Source: Spirosoma sordidisoli (GTDB lineage: Bacteria; Bacteroidota; Bacteroidia; Cytophagales; Spirosomataceae). Taken from it: a stretch of 64,000 bases of DNA. Below are positions 26,349 through 32,947 of this stretch, piece by piece (the stretch's first letter is position 1; each line of letters begins with the position of its first letter). The stretch lies in assembly GCF_004138325.1 (NCBI RefSeq), contig NZ_SBLB01000001.1, forward strand, positions 1,807,855 to 1,871,854, given 5' to 3'. The notes beneath the pieces are model-generated. The model saw only the letters and a program-made list of their open reading frames with translations. It had not been told where the DNA came from and made no database searches. The position numbers and the translations under genes were made by a program.

Positions 26349-26356
26349 TACCTTTG
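26349..26356 (+). promoter_or_regulatory. TAnnTTTG -7 promoter box of the NUDIX gene, implying a near-leaderless mRNA
   Basis: TACCTTTG matches the Bacteroidota -7 consensus and ends four bases before ATG 26361. Transcription would therefore start at or within a few bases of the start codon. Confidence 0.6.
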
Positions 26357-26360
26357 CGGC

Positions 26361-26915
26361 ATGACAACGCCTGACAACGACCCGCAGCCCTGGCAGGTCG
26401 AATCCTCTGAATACATCCATCAGCTACCCTGGTTTACCGTTCGGAAAGACGCCGTCCGGATGGCCAGCGGGGGGTATATTCCTGACTATTTTCTGCTCGA
26501 GTACCCCGACTGGATCAACGTAGTGGCCGTTACGACCGAAGGCCAGCTGGTGCTGATCCGCCAGTACCGGCACGGATCGGCCGATGTTCGCTACGAGCTT
26601 TGCGCCGGCGTAGTCGATCCGGGCGAGTCGGCCCTGGCCACAGCCCAGCGCGAACTCCTCGAAGAAACCGGCTTTGGCGGTGGGCACTGGGAGCCGCTGC
26701 TCACCCTATCGGCCAACCCCGGTACCCATACCAACCGCTGTTACTGTTTTCTGGCAACGGGCGTCGAGCCCGTACAGGCGCAGGAACTGGAGATTACCGA
26801 AGAAATTACCGTACACCTGGTGTCGCGGGAGCGCGTCCTCGACATCATCGAAACCGGCCAGATGCTACAGGCGCTGCATGTGGCTCCCCTGCTAAAATAC
26901 TGTCTGCAATCGTGA
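26361..26915 (+). CDS. NUDIX hydrolase
   Basis: This 184-residue cytoplasmic protein has the complete NUDIX box GVVDPGESALATAQ followed by RELLEETGF (consensus GX5EX7REUXEEXGU). It is flanked by the ADP-sugar-pyrophosphatase-like strands WINVVAVTTEGQLVLIRQYRHG and LSANPGTHTNRCYCFLATG. The likely activity is hydrolysis of an ADP-ribose or nucleotide-sugar pyrophosphate bond. It begins 19 bases after the CE15-like gene but has its own promoter box. Confidence 0.92.
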   Translation: MTTPDNDPQPWQVESSEYIHQLPWFTVRKDAVRMASGGYIPDYFLLEYPDWINVVAVTTEGQLVLIRQYRHGSADVRYELCAGVVDPGESALATAQRELLEETGFGGGHWEPLLTLSANPGTHTNRCYCFLATGVEPVQAQELEITEEITVHLVSRERVLDIIETGQMLQALHVAPLLKYCLQS

Positions 26916-26954
26916 TTCATCGGATTAGCTGTCCAACCCGACCCGCTTCGGCCT

Positions 26955-26962
26955 TATCTTTG
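26955..26962 (+). promoter_or_regulatory. TAnnTTTG -7 promoter box upstream of the aminotransferase gene
   Basis: TATCTTTG, 66 bases before ATG 27029, fits the Bacteroidota -7 consensus and is the likely promoter of the aminotransferase/prephenate dehydrogenase operon. Confidence 0.6.
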
Positions 26963-27028
26963 CGGTTCGTTTTTTCATCGACCGGCCCAAACCACGATTA
27001 ATCTGCCGACTCCGACGCATTCGTACCA

Positions 27029-28192
27029 ATGATCATTCCCGTAGCTCACCGTGCCGACCAAACGCAGGAGTACTACTTTTCGGTTAAACTCGCCGAAGTA
27101 CGTACGCTCCTGGCAGCTGGCCACGACGTCATCAATATTGGCATCGGCAACCCCGATCTGATGCCCTCTGACTCTACCATCGACGCGCTGATGGCTTCGG
27201 CCCGGCAACCGTCGGCACACGGCTATCAACCTTACAAAGGTACTCCCGGACTCCGGCAGGCTATTGCCCGCTTTTACCAGCATACCTACGGCGTTACGCT
27301 GAATGCCGACACGGAGCTGCTGCCCCTGATCGGGTCGAAAGAAGGCATTACCCACCTGTCGCTGACGTTTCTGAACGAGGGCGATGGGGTGCTGGTGCCT
27401 GAGCTGGGCTACCCCGCCTACCGCGCCGTGAGCCATATGCTCGGCGCCAACGTGCTGGAATACCCGCTCCGGGAGTACCACGGCTGGCAACCCGACTGGA
27501 GCGCTATGGCCGATCTGGTGGCGGCTACGCCCCACACCAAAATCATCTGGCTGAACTACCCGCACATGCCCACCGGTGCGCCCGCCACCCGCGAGCTATT
27601 CGAACAGGCCGTTCGGTTTGCCCACGACCACCGGGTACTGCTCTGCCACGACAATCCCTACAGCCTGATTCTGAACAAAAAACCGCCCATCAGCCTGTTG
27701 TCGGTCGACGGCGCCCGCGAGGTGGCGGTTGAACTGAACTCGCTCAGTAAGTCGCACAACATGGCGGGCTGGCGCATTGGCTGGCTGGCCGGGGCCAAAC
27801 CGTATATCGATGCGGTACTGACCATAAAAAGTAACGTTGACTCGGGCCAGTTCAAACCCCTGATGGATGCAGCCACGGAAGCCCTCGGCAACTCCGACGA
27901 CTGGCACCGCGAGCGGAACGCCGTTTACCAGGGTCGCCTGGACGCGGTTCATGCGCTGCTCGACGCCCTCGGCTGCACCTACAGCCCCGATCAGGAAGGG
28001 TTGTTTATCTGGGCCCGACTGCCCGACTCCGTAGCCTCGGCCGAAGACCTCGTGAACGAGCTGCTGTATCAGAAACACGTATTCATTGCGCCGGGCTTCA
28101 TCTTCGGCCCCAAAGGCGAGCGGTATATTCGCATCTCGCTCTGCGTACCCAAAGAACGAATTCAGGAAGCAACCCAACGCATACAGGCATGA
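27029..28192 (+). CDS. PLP-dependent class I/II aminotransferase, probably aromatic amino-acid pathway
   Basis: This 387-residue fold-type I enzyme has PLP Lys241 in SLSKSHNMAGWRIGW, the substrate-side motif NYPHMPTG (NPxNPTG position) and CHDNPYS (Asp contacting the pyridine nitrogen). Its terminal 4 bases overlap the prephenate dehydrogenase start (ATGA), implying translational coupling. A role in the transamination step of tyrosine/phenylalanine synthesis is inferred from this neighbour. LL-diaminopimelate or aspartate aminotransferase activity is the alternative. Confidence 0.9.
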   Translation: MIIPVAHRADQTQEYYFSVKLAEVRTLLAAGHDVINIGIGNPDLMPSDSTIDALMASARQPSAHGYQPYKGTPGLRQAIARFYQHTYGVTLNADTELLPLIGSKEGITHLSLTFLNEGDGVLVPELGYPAYRAVSHMLGANVLEYPLREYHGWQPDWSAMADLVAATPHTKIIWLNYPHMPTGAPATRELFEQAVRFAHDHRVLLCHDNPYSLILNKKPPISLLSVDGAREVAVELNSLSKSHNMAGWRIGWLAGAKPYIDAVLTIKSNVDSGQFKPLMDAATEALGNSDDWHRERNAVYQGRLDAVHALLDALGCTYSPDQEGLFIWARLPDSVASAEDLVNELLYQKHVFIAPGFIFGPKGERYIRISLCVPKERIQEATQRIQA

Positions 28193-29046
28193 CAATCAGC
28201 ATCGTAGGCATCGGCCTTCTGGGCGGCTCATTCGCCCTGGCCCTGCGTGACAAATACCCCCGAATGCGGTTCGTCGGCGTCGATGCGTCGGCGGTGAACG
28301 GACAGCTGGCCCTCGCCAAAGGCATCGTTGACGAGCTGCTGCCGCTGCCCGAAGCCGTTGCGCAGAGTACCCTCGTTGTGCTGGCTACGCCCGTCAACGT
28401 CATTCTCGACCTGCTGCCCACCGTACTCGATCAGCTGCCGGCGGGCGCTACCGTGGTTGACCTGGGCTCTACCAAGGGACTCATCTGCGACCTCGTCGAT
28501 GCGCACCCCAACCGGGCACAGTTCGTAGCGGCTCACCCCATGGCCGGTACCGAAAACTCCGGCCCCGGCGCGGCCTTCCGCGAGTTATTACCCGGCAAGA
28601 ACCTCATCATCTGCGACCGCGACAAAAGCGATCCGGATAGCCTGGCCCTGGTCGAAAGTCTTTTCCGCGACATTGGCATGAAACTGTTTTTCATGACTCC
28701 ACAGGAGCACGACCTGCACCTGGCCTACGTCTCGCACCTGAGCCACATCAGCGCCTTTGCGCTCGGCCTGACGGTGCTGGAAAAAGAGAAAGATGAGCAA
28801 ACCATCTTCGATATGGCCAGCACGGGTTTCAGCAGTACGGTGCGGCTGGCCAAAAGCTCTCCGCAGATGTGGGCGCCGATCTTCGATCAGAACCGGGCCA
28901 ATGTGTCTGACGCACTGGGGGCCTATATCGATTTCCTGCAGCAGTTCAAACAGATTGTCGATAATCAGGACGTGACAAACTCGCTGGAGTTCATGAAACG
29001 CGCCAACGTTATCCGGCGGGTGTTGGACGGCATAGAGAAGCGGTAA
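28189..29046 (+). CDS. tyrA: Prephenate dehydrogenase
   Basis: This 285-residue enzyme converts prephenate and NAD(P)+ to 4-hydroxyphenylpyruvate for tyrosine synthesis. Motifs: ISIVGIGLLGGSFALAL (GxGxxG), VVDLGSTKG, FVAAHPMAGTENSGPGAA (catalytic His in AHPMAG), AYVSHLSHISAFAL. No ACT or chorismate mutase domain is present. Its last codons (DGIEKR and stop) lie in a 25-base sequence that is repeated after the adjacent toxin-antitoxin cassette. Confidence 0.95.
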   Translation: MTISIVGIGLLGGSFALALRDKYPRMRFVGVDASAVNGQLALAKGIVDELLPLPEAVAQSTLVVLATPVNVILDLLPTVLDQLPAGATVVDLGSTKGLICDLVDAHPNRAQFVAAHPMAGTENSGPGAAFRELLPGKNLIICDRDKSDPDSLALVESLFRDIGMKLFFMTPQEHDLHLAYVSHLSHISAFALGLTVLEKEKDEQTIFDMASTGFSSTVRLAKSSPQMWAPIFDQNRANVSDALGAYIDFLQQFKQIVDNQDVTNSLEFMKRANVIRRVLDGIEKR

Positions 29047-29050
29047 TTTT
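29026..29050 (+). repeat. 25-bp direct repeat, left copy (3' end of tyrA)
   Basis: GACGGCATAGAGAA-G-CGGTAATTTT, covering the last codons and stop of prephenate dehydrogenase. It is repeated at 29553-29577 with one base changed (G to A, silent AAG/AAA Lys). Confidence 0.95.
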
Positions 29051-29051
29051 C

Positions 29052-29059
29052 TATCTTTG
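29052..29059 (+). promoter_or_regulatory. TAnnTTTG promoter box of the toxin-antitoxin operon
   Basis: TATCTTTG begins two bases after the left 25-bp repeat and lies 17 bases before the antitoxin ATG. The cassette therefore appears to carry its own promoter. Confidence 0.65.
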
Positions 29060-29076
29060 GTAAAAAGAATACGATC

Positions 29077-29247
29077 ATGACAAAGACGGCCGTACAGGAA
29101 TCGCTCGATAAACTACCTGACGAATTTCCAGTTGAAGCCCTGATTGAACGTTTGTTATTTATTCAGAGTGTTCAGGAAGGCCTACTGCAATCAGAGCGGG
29201 GAGAAACGGTACCTTTAGATGAAGTCAGGAAACGGTTGCGTGGATGA
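29077..29247 (+). CDS. Antitoxin of a RelE/ParE-type module (short addiction-module protein)
   Basis: This 56-residue acidic helical protein starts MTKTAVQESLDKLPDEFP and ends VPLDEVRKRLRG. The pattern (VxxLPDEFxxxxLIERLxFIxxVQEGLxQ ... VPLDEVRKRL) is that of the short antitoxins that precede RelE/ParE toxins in Bacteroidota. Its stop overlaps the toxin start (ATGA), the usual arrangement for coupled translation. It presumably neutralises the toxin and represses the promoter directly upstream. Confidence 0.85.
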   Translation: MTKTAVQESLDKLPDEFPVEALIERLLFIQSVQEGLLQSERGETVPLDEVRKRLRG

Positions 29248-29549
29248 TTAGCCTATCTTTCACGAACCGGGCCATTGATGACCTCGATGCAATAAACGAG
29301 TATCGTTCTGCCTACTCACCAGCTTATGCCGATCATCTGGTCGATACCATCATCGCTAAGATCGACAGACTCAAAACTTTTCCGCAACTGGGGCGTAAAG
29401 TGCCCGAATTCGATTTGCCTACCCTGCGCGAGCTGATCCATAACGATTACCTCATCGTTTACAAACTGGTGGACGATGAAAAAATCGACATCATTACGAT
29501 TCAGCACAGTTCGCGCAACTTGCAGGAACGATTCTTCGATGCAACCTGA
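29244..29549 (+). CDS. RelE/ParE family toxin
   Basis: This is a 101-residue toxin. ISLSFTNRAIDDLDAINEYRSAYSPAYADHLVDTIIAKIDRLKTFPQLGRKVPE followed by LRELIHNDYLIVYKLVDDEKIDIITIQHSSRNL is the full ParE/RelE fold: two N-terminal helices, then the R-E-L...Y-x-I-x-Y-x-hydrophobic strand series. Members either cleave mRNA on the ribosome or inhibit gyrase; the sequence does not settle which. It ends three bases before the right 25-bp repeat. Confidence 0.92.
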   Translation: MISLSFTNRAIDDLDAINEYRSAYSPAYADHLVDTIIAKIDRLKTFPQLGRKVPEFDLPTLRELIHNDYLIVYKLVDDEKIDIITIQHSSRNLQERFFDAT

Positions 29550-29552
29550 TTT

Positions 29553-29577
29553 GACGGCATAGAGAAACGGTAATTTT
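29553..29577 (+). repeat. 25-bp direct repeat, right copy
   Basis: GACGGCATAGAGAA-A-CGGTAATTTT. It would encode the same C-terminus DGIEKR and stop as the left copy. Together the two copies bracket a 502-base segment holding only the promoter, antitoxin and toxin. Confidence 0.95.
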
Positions 29578-29632
29578 AAACAGTTTGGGTTTATAGGTTG
29601 TCGTATTACTAAACCTAAAACACAAACTGTTT
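29578..29632. repeat. Inverted repeat immediately before the aldo/keto reductase start
   Basis: AAACAGTTTG (29578-29587) and CAAACTGTTT (29623-29632) are perfect complements, with inner GGTTT/AAACC pairing. The element ends one base before ATG 29634 and could act as an operator or fold over the start codon. Confidence 0.75.
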
Positions 29633-29633
29633 T

Positions 29634-30497
29634 ATGCAATCGACAACCGACAAACCCGCTACCCAGGCGGGTACGATTACCCTGGGGGGCGACCTGACCG
29701 TGAACCGGATGGGTTACGGTGCCATGCGCATCACCGGCGACGGTATCTGGGGACCACCCCGCGATCATGACGAGGCTATTCGGGTGCTGAAGCGCTGTCT
29801 GGACCTGGGCATCAACTTCATCGATACCGCCGATTCGTACGGGCCTTATGTATCAGAAGAGCTGATTGCCGAAGCCCTCCACCCCTATGCCGACGGCCTG
29901 GTCATTGCCACCAAAGGGGGGCTGCTGCGCACCGGACCGAACCAGTGGCCGGTCGACGGGAGCCGCAAACACCTCGAAGAAGCGCTGAACGGAAGCCTCA
30001 AACGCCTGAAGGTCGAACAGATCGACCTCTACCAGCTCCACCGGTTCGATGACAAAGTACCCGCCGAAGAATATTTGGGTTTTCTGCAGGAAGCACAGCA
30101 GGCCGGCAAGATCAAACACATCGGCCTCTCGGAGGTAGACGTTGAGCAGATCGAGCAGGCGCAGGCTTACTTCGAGGTCGTATCGGTGCAGAACATGTAC
30201 AATTTCGGCCAGCAGAAGTGGAACGACGTGCTCAAATACTGCGAAGCGCAGAACATTGCCTTTATTCCATGGTATCCGCTGAGCGCTGGTAACCTGGAAG
30301 CCGAGCAGGCCATTCACCGCGTGGCCGAACGGCATCAGGCAACCGAATATCAGGTGGCTCTGGCCTGGCTGCTGGCAGCCTCGCCCGTGATGCTGCCCAT
30401 CGCCGGCACCTCGTCGGTCAAACACCTGGACGAAAACGTACAGGGCGCTACGATCAAGCTGACCGAAGAAGATTTTCAGGACATGCCGCTGCCGTAA
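29634..30497 (+). CDS. Aldo/keto reductase
   Basis: This 287-residue NADPH-dependent oxidoreductase has a TIM-barrel fold. VNRMGYGAMRITGDGIWGPP, then FIDTADSYGPYVSEELIAEAL (catalytic Asp and Tyr), VIATKGG (Lys), IDLYQLHRFD (His) and IGLSEVDVEQIEQA are the family signatures; the C-terminal ATEYQVALAWLLAASPVMLPIAGTSSVKHL binds the cofactor phosphate. It resembles the oxidoreductases of the AKR11/YajO-type group. The substrate is unknown. The start is set by the inverted repeat just upstream. Confidence 0.93.
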   Translation: MQSTTDKPATQAGTITLGGDLTVNRMGYGAMRITGDGIWGPPRDHDEAIRVLKRCLDLGINFIDTADSYGPYVSEELIAEALHPYADGLVIATKGGLLRTGPNQWPVDGSRKHLEEALNGSLKRLKVEQIDLYQLHRFDDKVPAEEYLGFLQEAQQAGKIKHIGLSEVDVEQIEQAQAYFEVVSVQNMYNFGQQKWNDVLKYCEAQNIAFIPWYPLSAGNLEAEQAIHRVAERHQATEYQVALAWLLAASPVMLPIAGTSSVKHLDENVQGATIKLTEEDFQDMPLP

Positions 30498-30514
30498 GCG
30501 AGAAGTAAACAGGA

Positions 30515-30564
30515 AGAAGGGGTACAGAGAGCGCTGATGCGATTCCTGTACCCCTTCTCTTTAT
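30515..30564 (+). terminator. Terminator after the aldo/keto reductase gene
   Basis: AGAAGGGGTACAG (30515-30527) and CTGTACCCCTTCT (30546-30558) are perfectly complementary, followed by a short CTTTAT. It is 17 bases after the stop. The U tract is weak but the stem is strong. Confidence 0.75.
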
Positions 30565-30608
30565 GGTCAACTTACCGTGAACAATGGATGGCAGGCCCCT
30601 GCCACTCA

Positions 30609-31064
30609 TTATTTATCTCCGCGGAGTGCCTTCACTTTTTCGTAGGCATCTTCGAGCTGGCTCATCTGCTTCATCAGGTCTTCCTTGATGTAGGCGGGCA
30701 GGTGATCTTTCTCAATAGCGTCTTTGTAGGCCTCCAGGGCTGCGTTCTCACCAAACTCAACCGAGCTCAGCACCGTATCGCGGTCTTTGCCGGTCACGGC
30801 AGCTTTTATATCGATCCAGGCCCGGTGAATTTTGCTCGATACGTCGGTCGAGGTAGCGTCGGTAACGGCCGTGCCATCGATGCGCACGATATGGTCAGCC
30901 AGCTGGCTGCGGAAGTTCTGGCTCTGTACAACATAGTGCCGGAACAGATCGTCCAGCTGGGCATCCTTGTTGTCTTCAATGGCTTTCTCGTACCCCTGAA
31001 TCCGGTCGTTATTGATTTTGACCAGGTCGTTCAGGTCTTCTACGATTTCTTCGTTCTTAATCAT
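30609..31064 (-). CDS. DUF2383 / PA2169-type four-helix-bundle protein
   Basis: This 151-residue, all-helical, ferritin-like protein begins IVEDLNDLVKINNDRIQGYEKAIED, with LDDLFRHYVVQSQNFRSQL and LEAYKDAIEKDHLP. These match the DUF2383 (PA2169) family, known to be induced by stress in several bacteria; metal binding is unproven. It diverges from the two exported ferritin-like genes across a 286-base region with direct repeats, suggesting shared regulation (inference). Confidence 0.88.
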   Translation of the reverse strand: MIKNEEIVEDLNDLVKINNDRIQGYEKAIEDNKDAQLDDLFRHYVVQSQNFRSQLADHIVRIDGTAVTDATSTDVSSKIHRAWIDIKAAVTGKDRDTVLSSVEFGENAALEAYKDAIEKDHLPAYIKEDLMKQMSQLEDAYEKVKALRGDK

Positions 31065-31173
31065 AATCGCTGACTTGTTTGATAGAATGTGAATCAGCTA
31101 GTAGAACCGTAAGGACCGCCGATTGTTTCAATAGATACTCCTACGTAACCCCAAGGCACCCTGCCGTATACCA

Positions 31174-31337
31174 ATTTGTCGACTAGACGGAAAAAAGGGA
31201 GATTTGTTGACTAAACGGTGTTTTTTATCCCGCTCAGTCGGATACAACTTTTTTTTTTAAAAGTGCAAAACCGTAGGCTCACCTTCTCCGTATTTACTCC
31301 AGTTCTCTCGACGAACGGGAGATGATTTCACTAAACG
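31174..31337. promoter_or_regulatory. Direct repeats in the DUF2383 / ferritin-like divergent intergenic region
   Basis: ATTTGTCGACTAGACGG (31174-31190) and ATTTGTTGACTAAACGG (31202-31218) match at 15 of 17 positions with a start-to-start spacing of 28 bases. A third partial copy ATTTCACTAAACG lies at 31325-31337, 13 bases before the ferritin-like ATG. These are candidate binding sites for a regulator or alternative sigma factor. Confidence 0.55.
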
Positions 31338-31350
31338 TTTATACAACTCA

Positions 31351-32100
31351 ATGGAAAAACTACCCAACGACCAGACTGACGTACGTCAGATGTTGACGGG
31401 CAGGGAGTCGGCCGCACTTGGGCGTCGTCTCTTCATGCGCTACATTGGAGCAACAGCGGCTGCTGGCGTAGCCCTGAGTGCCTGCCAAAATGAACTGGTT
31501 GATCCATCGGCCCGCGGTGCCGCCCGCGCTGGTGATGTCATTGACCTTGGTGACATCGGCTATGACGATATCGGTGTTCTCAACTATGCCTATGCGCTGG
31601 AGCAACTGGAAGCCGCTTTCTACATGCAGGTAATCATGACGCCGTATGCCGGCATGAACGGCTACGAGCGTAGCGTACTGACCGAAATCCGCGATCACGA
31701 AATCATTCACCGCGAGCTATTCAAAGCTGCGCTGGGTGGCAAAGCGATTCCGGGCCTTACCCCTAATTTCAGCAGCATCAACTTCGGTAGCCGGGCTGCG
31801 GTACTGGGCGTAGCACGTACGTTCGAAGCAGTGGGTGTATCGGCTTACAACGGCGCTGGCCGTCTGCTGAAAAGTGCTGATTATCTGACCCTGGCCGGCA
31901 AAATCGTTTCGGTTGAAGCTCGCCACACGTCGATCATCAGTGAACTGCTCAATCCTATGACGACTTCGTTCGCTGGCGACGATATCGTAAACCCAGGTCC
32001 TGCTTCGGGTCTTGGCGAAGCACGCAAACCGGAAGAAGTACTGGCTCTGGTCAGACCTTTCATTCAGGAAACCATCAACGGACGCACCCAGCCGCAATAA
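31351..32100 (+). CDS. Exported ferritin-like domain protein (first of pair)
   Basis: This 249-residue protein has a twin-arginine-like signal GRRLFMRYIGATAAAGVALSAC (Arg25-Arg26, possible lipidated Cys45). A ferritin-like four-helix domain follows (DDIGVLNYAYALEQLEAAFYMQ, LTEIRDHEIIHRELFKAALG, ARTFEAVGVSAYNGAGRLL, KIVSVEARHTSIISELL). The Glu and Glu/His pairs (LEQLEAAF, RDHEIIHRE, VEARH) could bind metal. The family (PF13668 type) occurs in exported stress proteins. It is followed after 13 bases by a paralogue. Confidence 0.9.
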   Translation: MEKLPNDQTDVRQMLTGRESAALGRRLFMRYIGATAAAGVALSACQNELVDPSARGAARAGDVIDLGDIGYDDIGVLNYAYALEQLEAAFYMQVIMTPYAGMNGYERSVLTEIRDHEIIHRELFKAALGGKAIPGLTPNFSSINFGSRAAVLGVARTFEAVGVSAYNGAGRLLKSADYLTLAGKIVSVEARHTSIISELLNPMTTSFAGDDIVNPGPASGLGEARKPEEVLALVRPFIQETINGRTQPQ

Positions 32101-32113
32101 TTAAGCTACGACC

Positions 32114-32881
32114 ATGAACCTACAAAACATACTGAACGAAATTGAAAAGGTTGATGCCGAAGTGTACGAGCGGCTTGACCACGTATCGCGTCGTCACGTT
32201 TTCCAGAATCTGATGAAGAAAGCAGTGCTGGGCGTTGCTCCGGTCGCTTTCGGTTCGATTCTGAACAAAGCCTATGCGCAGAACAGCGCCGTGGTTGAAG
32301 TGCTGAATTTCGCCCTGACACTCGAGTACCTCGAAGCTGAATTCTACAACATCGGTACGGGCCGGGCTGGCTTCCTCACGGGTGAGGCTATGACCACGTT
32401 CATGCAGATTGCCAAGCACGAAAACGCTCACGTAGCCCTGCTGAAGAGCGCGCTGGGTGGTGCGGCCGTTGCCAAACCAAACTTCGATTTTACCGCCAAA
32501 GGCGCTTTCCCAACTGTATTCACCAGCTATCAAACATTCCTGGCCGTTGCTCAGGCGTTTGAAGACACCGGTGTTCGGGCTTACAAAGGACAGGCCGGTC
32601 GGCTGATCCCGGCTCCCGATATTCTGACGGTAGCCCTGCAGATTCACTCGGTAGAAGCCCTTCACGCAGCTAAAGTACGTTACCTGAACGGTAACAAAGG
32701 CTGGATCGTGAACTCGAACGGTTTCCCCGCTGCTGTCTATGCCGGCGACGACGTAGTGGTACAGGGTGGCGTAAACCTGGTCGGACTGACGGGTCTGAGC
32801 ATGGAGCGCGTTACCGAAGCCTTCGACGAGCCGCTGACCAAAGAGCAGGTACTGGCTATTGTTAGCCCGTTCCTGGCGTAA
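32114..32881 (+). CDS. Exported ferritin-like domain protein (second of pair)
   Basis: This 255-residue paralogue of the preceding protein has a Tat-like signal SRRHVFQNLMKKAVLG ending AYAQ, and the same helical pattern (EVLNFALTLEYLEAEFYNIG, MQIAKHENAHVALLKSALGG, AQAFEDTGVRAYKGQAGRL, IHSVEALHAAKVRYL). Candidate metal ligands are in LEYLEAEF, KHENAH and SVEALH. Two fused-in-operon copies suggest a heteromeric or sequentially duplicated exported metal-binding system. It ends at a strong terminator. Confidence 0.9.
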   Translation: MNLQNILNEIEKVDAEVYERLDHVSRRHVFQNLMKKAVLGVAPVAFGSILNKAYAQNSAVVEVLNFALTLEYLEAEFYNIGTGRAGFLTGEAMTTFMQIAKHENAHVALLKSALGGAAVAKPNFDFTAKGAFPTVFTSYQTFLAVAQAFEDTGVRAYKGQAGRLIPAPDILTVALQIHSVEALHAAKVRYLNGNKGWIVNSNGFPAAVYAGDDVVVQGGVNLVGLTGLSMERVTEAFDEPLTKEQVLAIVSPFLA

Positions 32882-32899
32882 CGGAAACGTTTAGTGCCG

Positions 32900-32934
32900 A
32901 AAAAGGGGACCCGCCATTGGCAGGTCCCCTTTTT
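32900..32934. terminator. Bidirectional terminator after the ferritin-like pair
   Basis: AAAAAGGGGACC and GGTCCCCTTTTT are perfectly complementary with an 11-base loop. It serves the plus-strand ferritin-like operon and the converging minus-strand gene ending at 32948. Confidence 0.92.
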
Positions 32935-32947
32935 CATGGCCCGTTGG

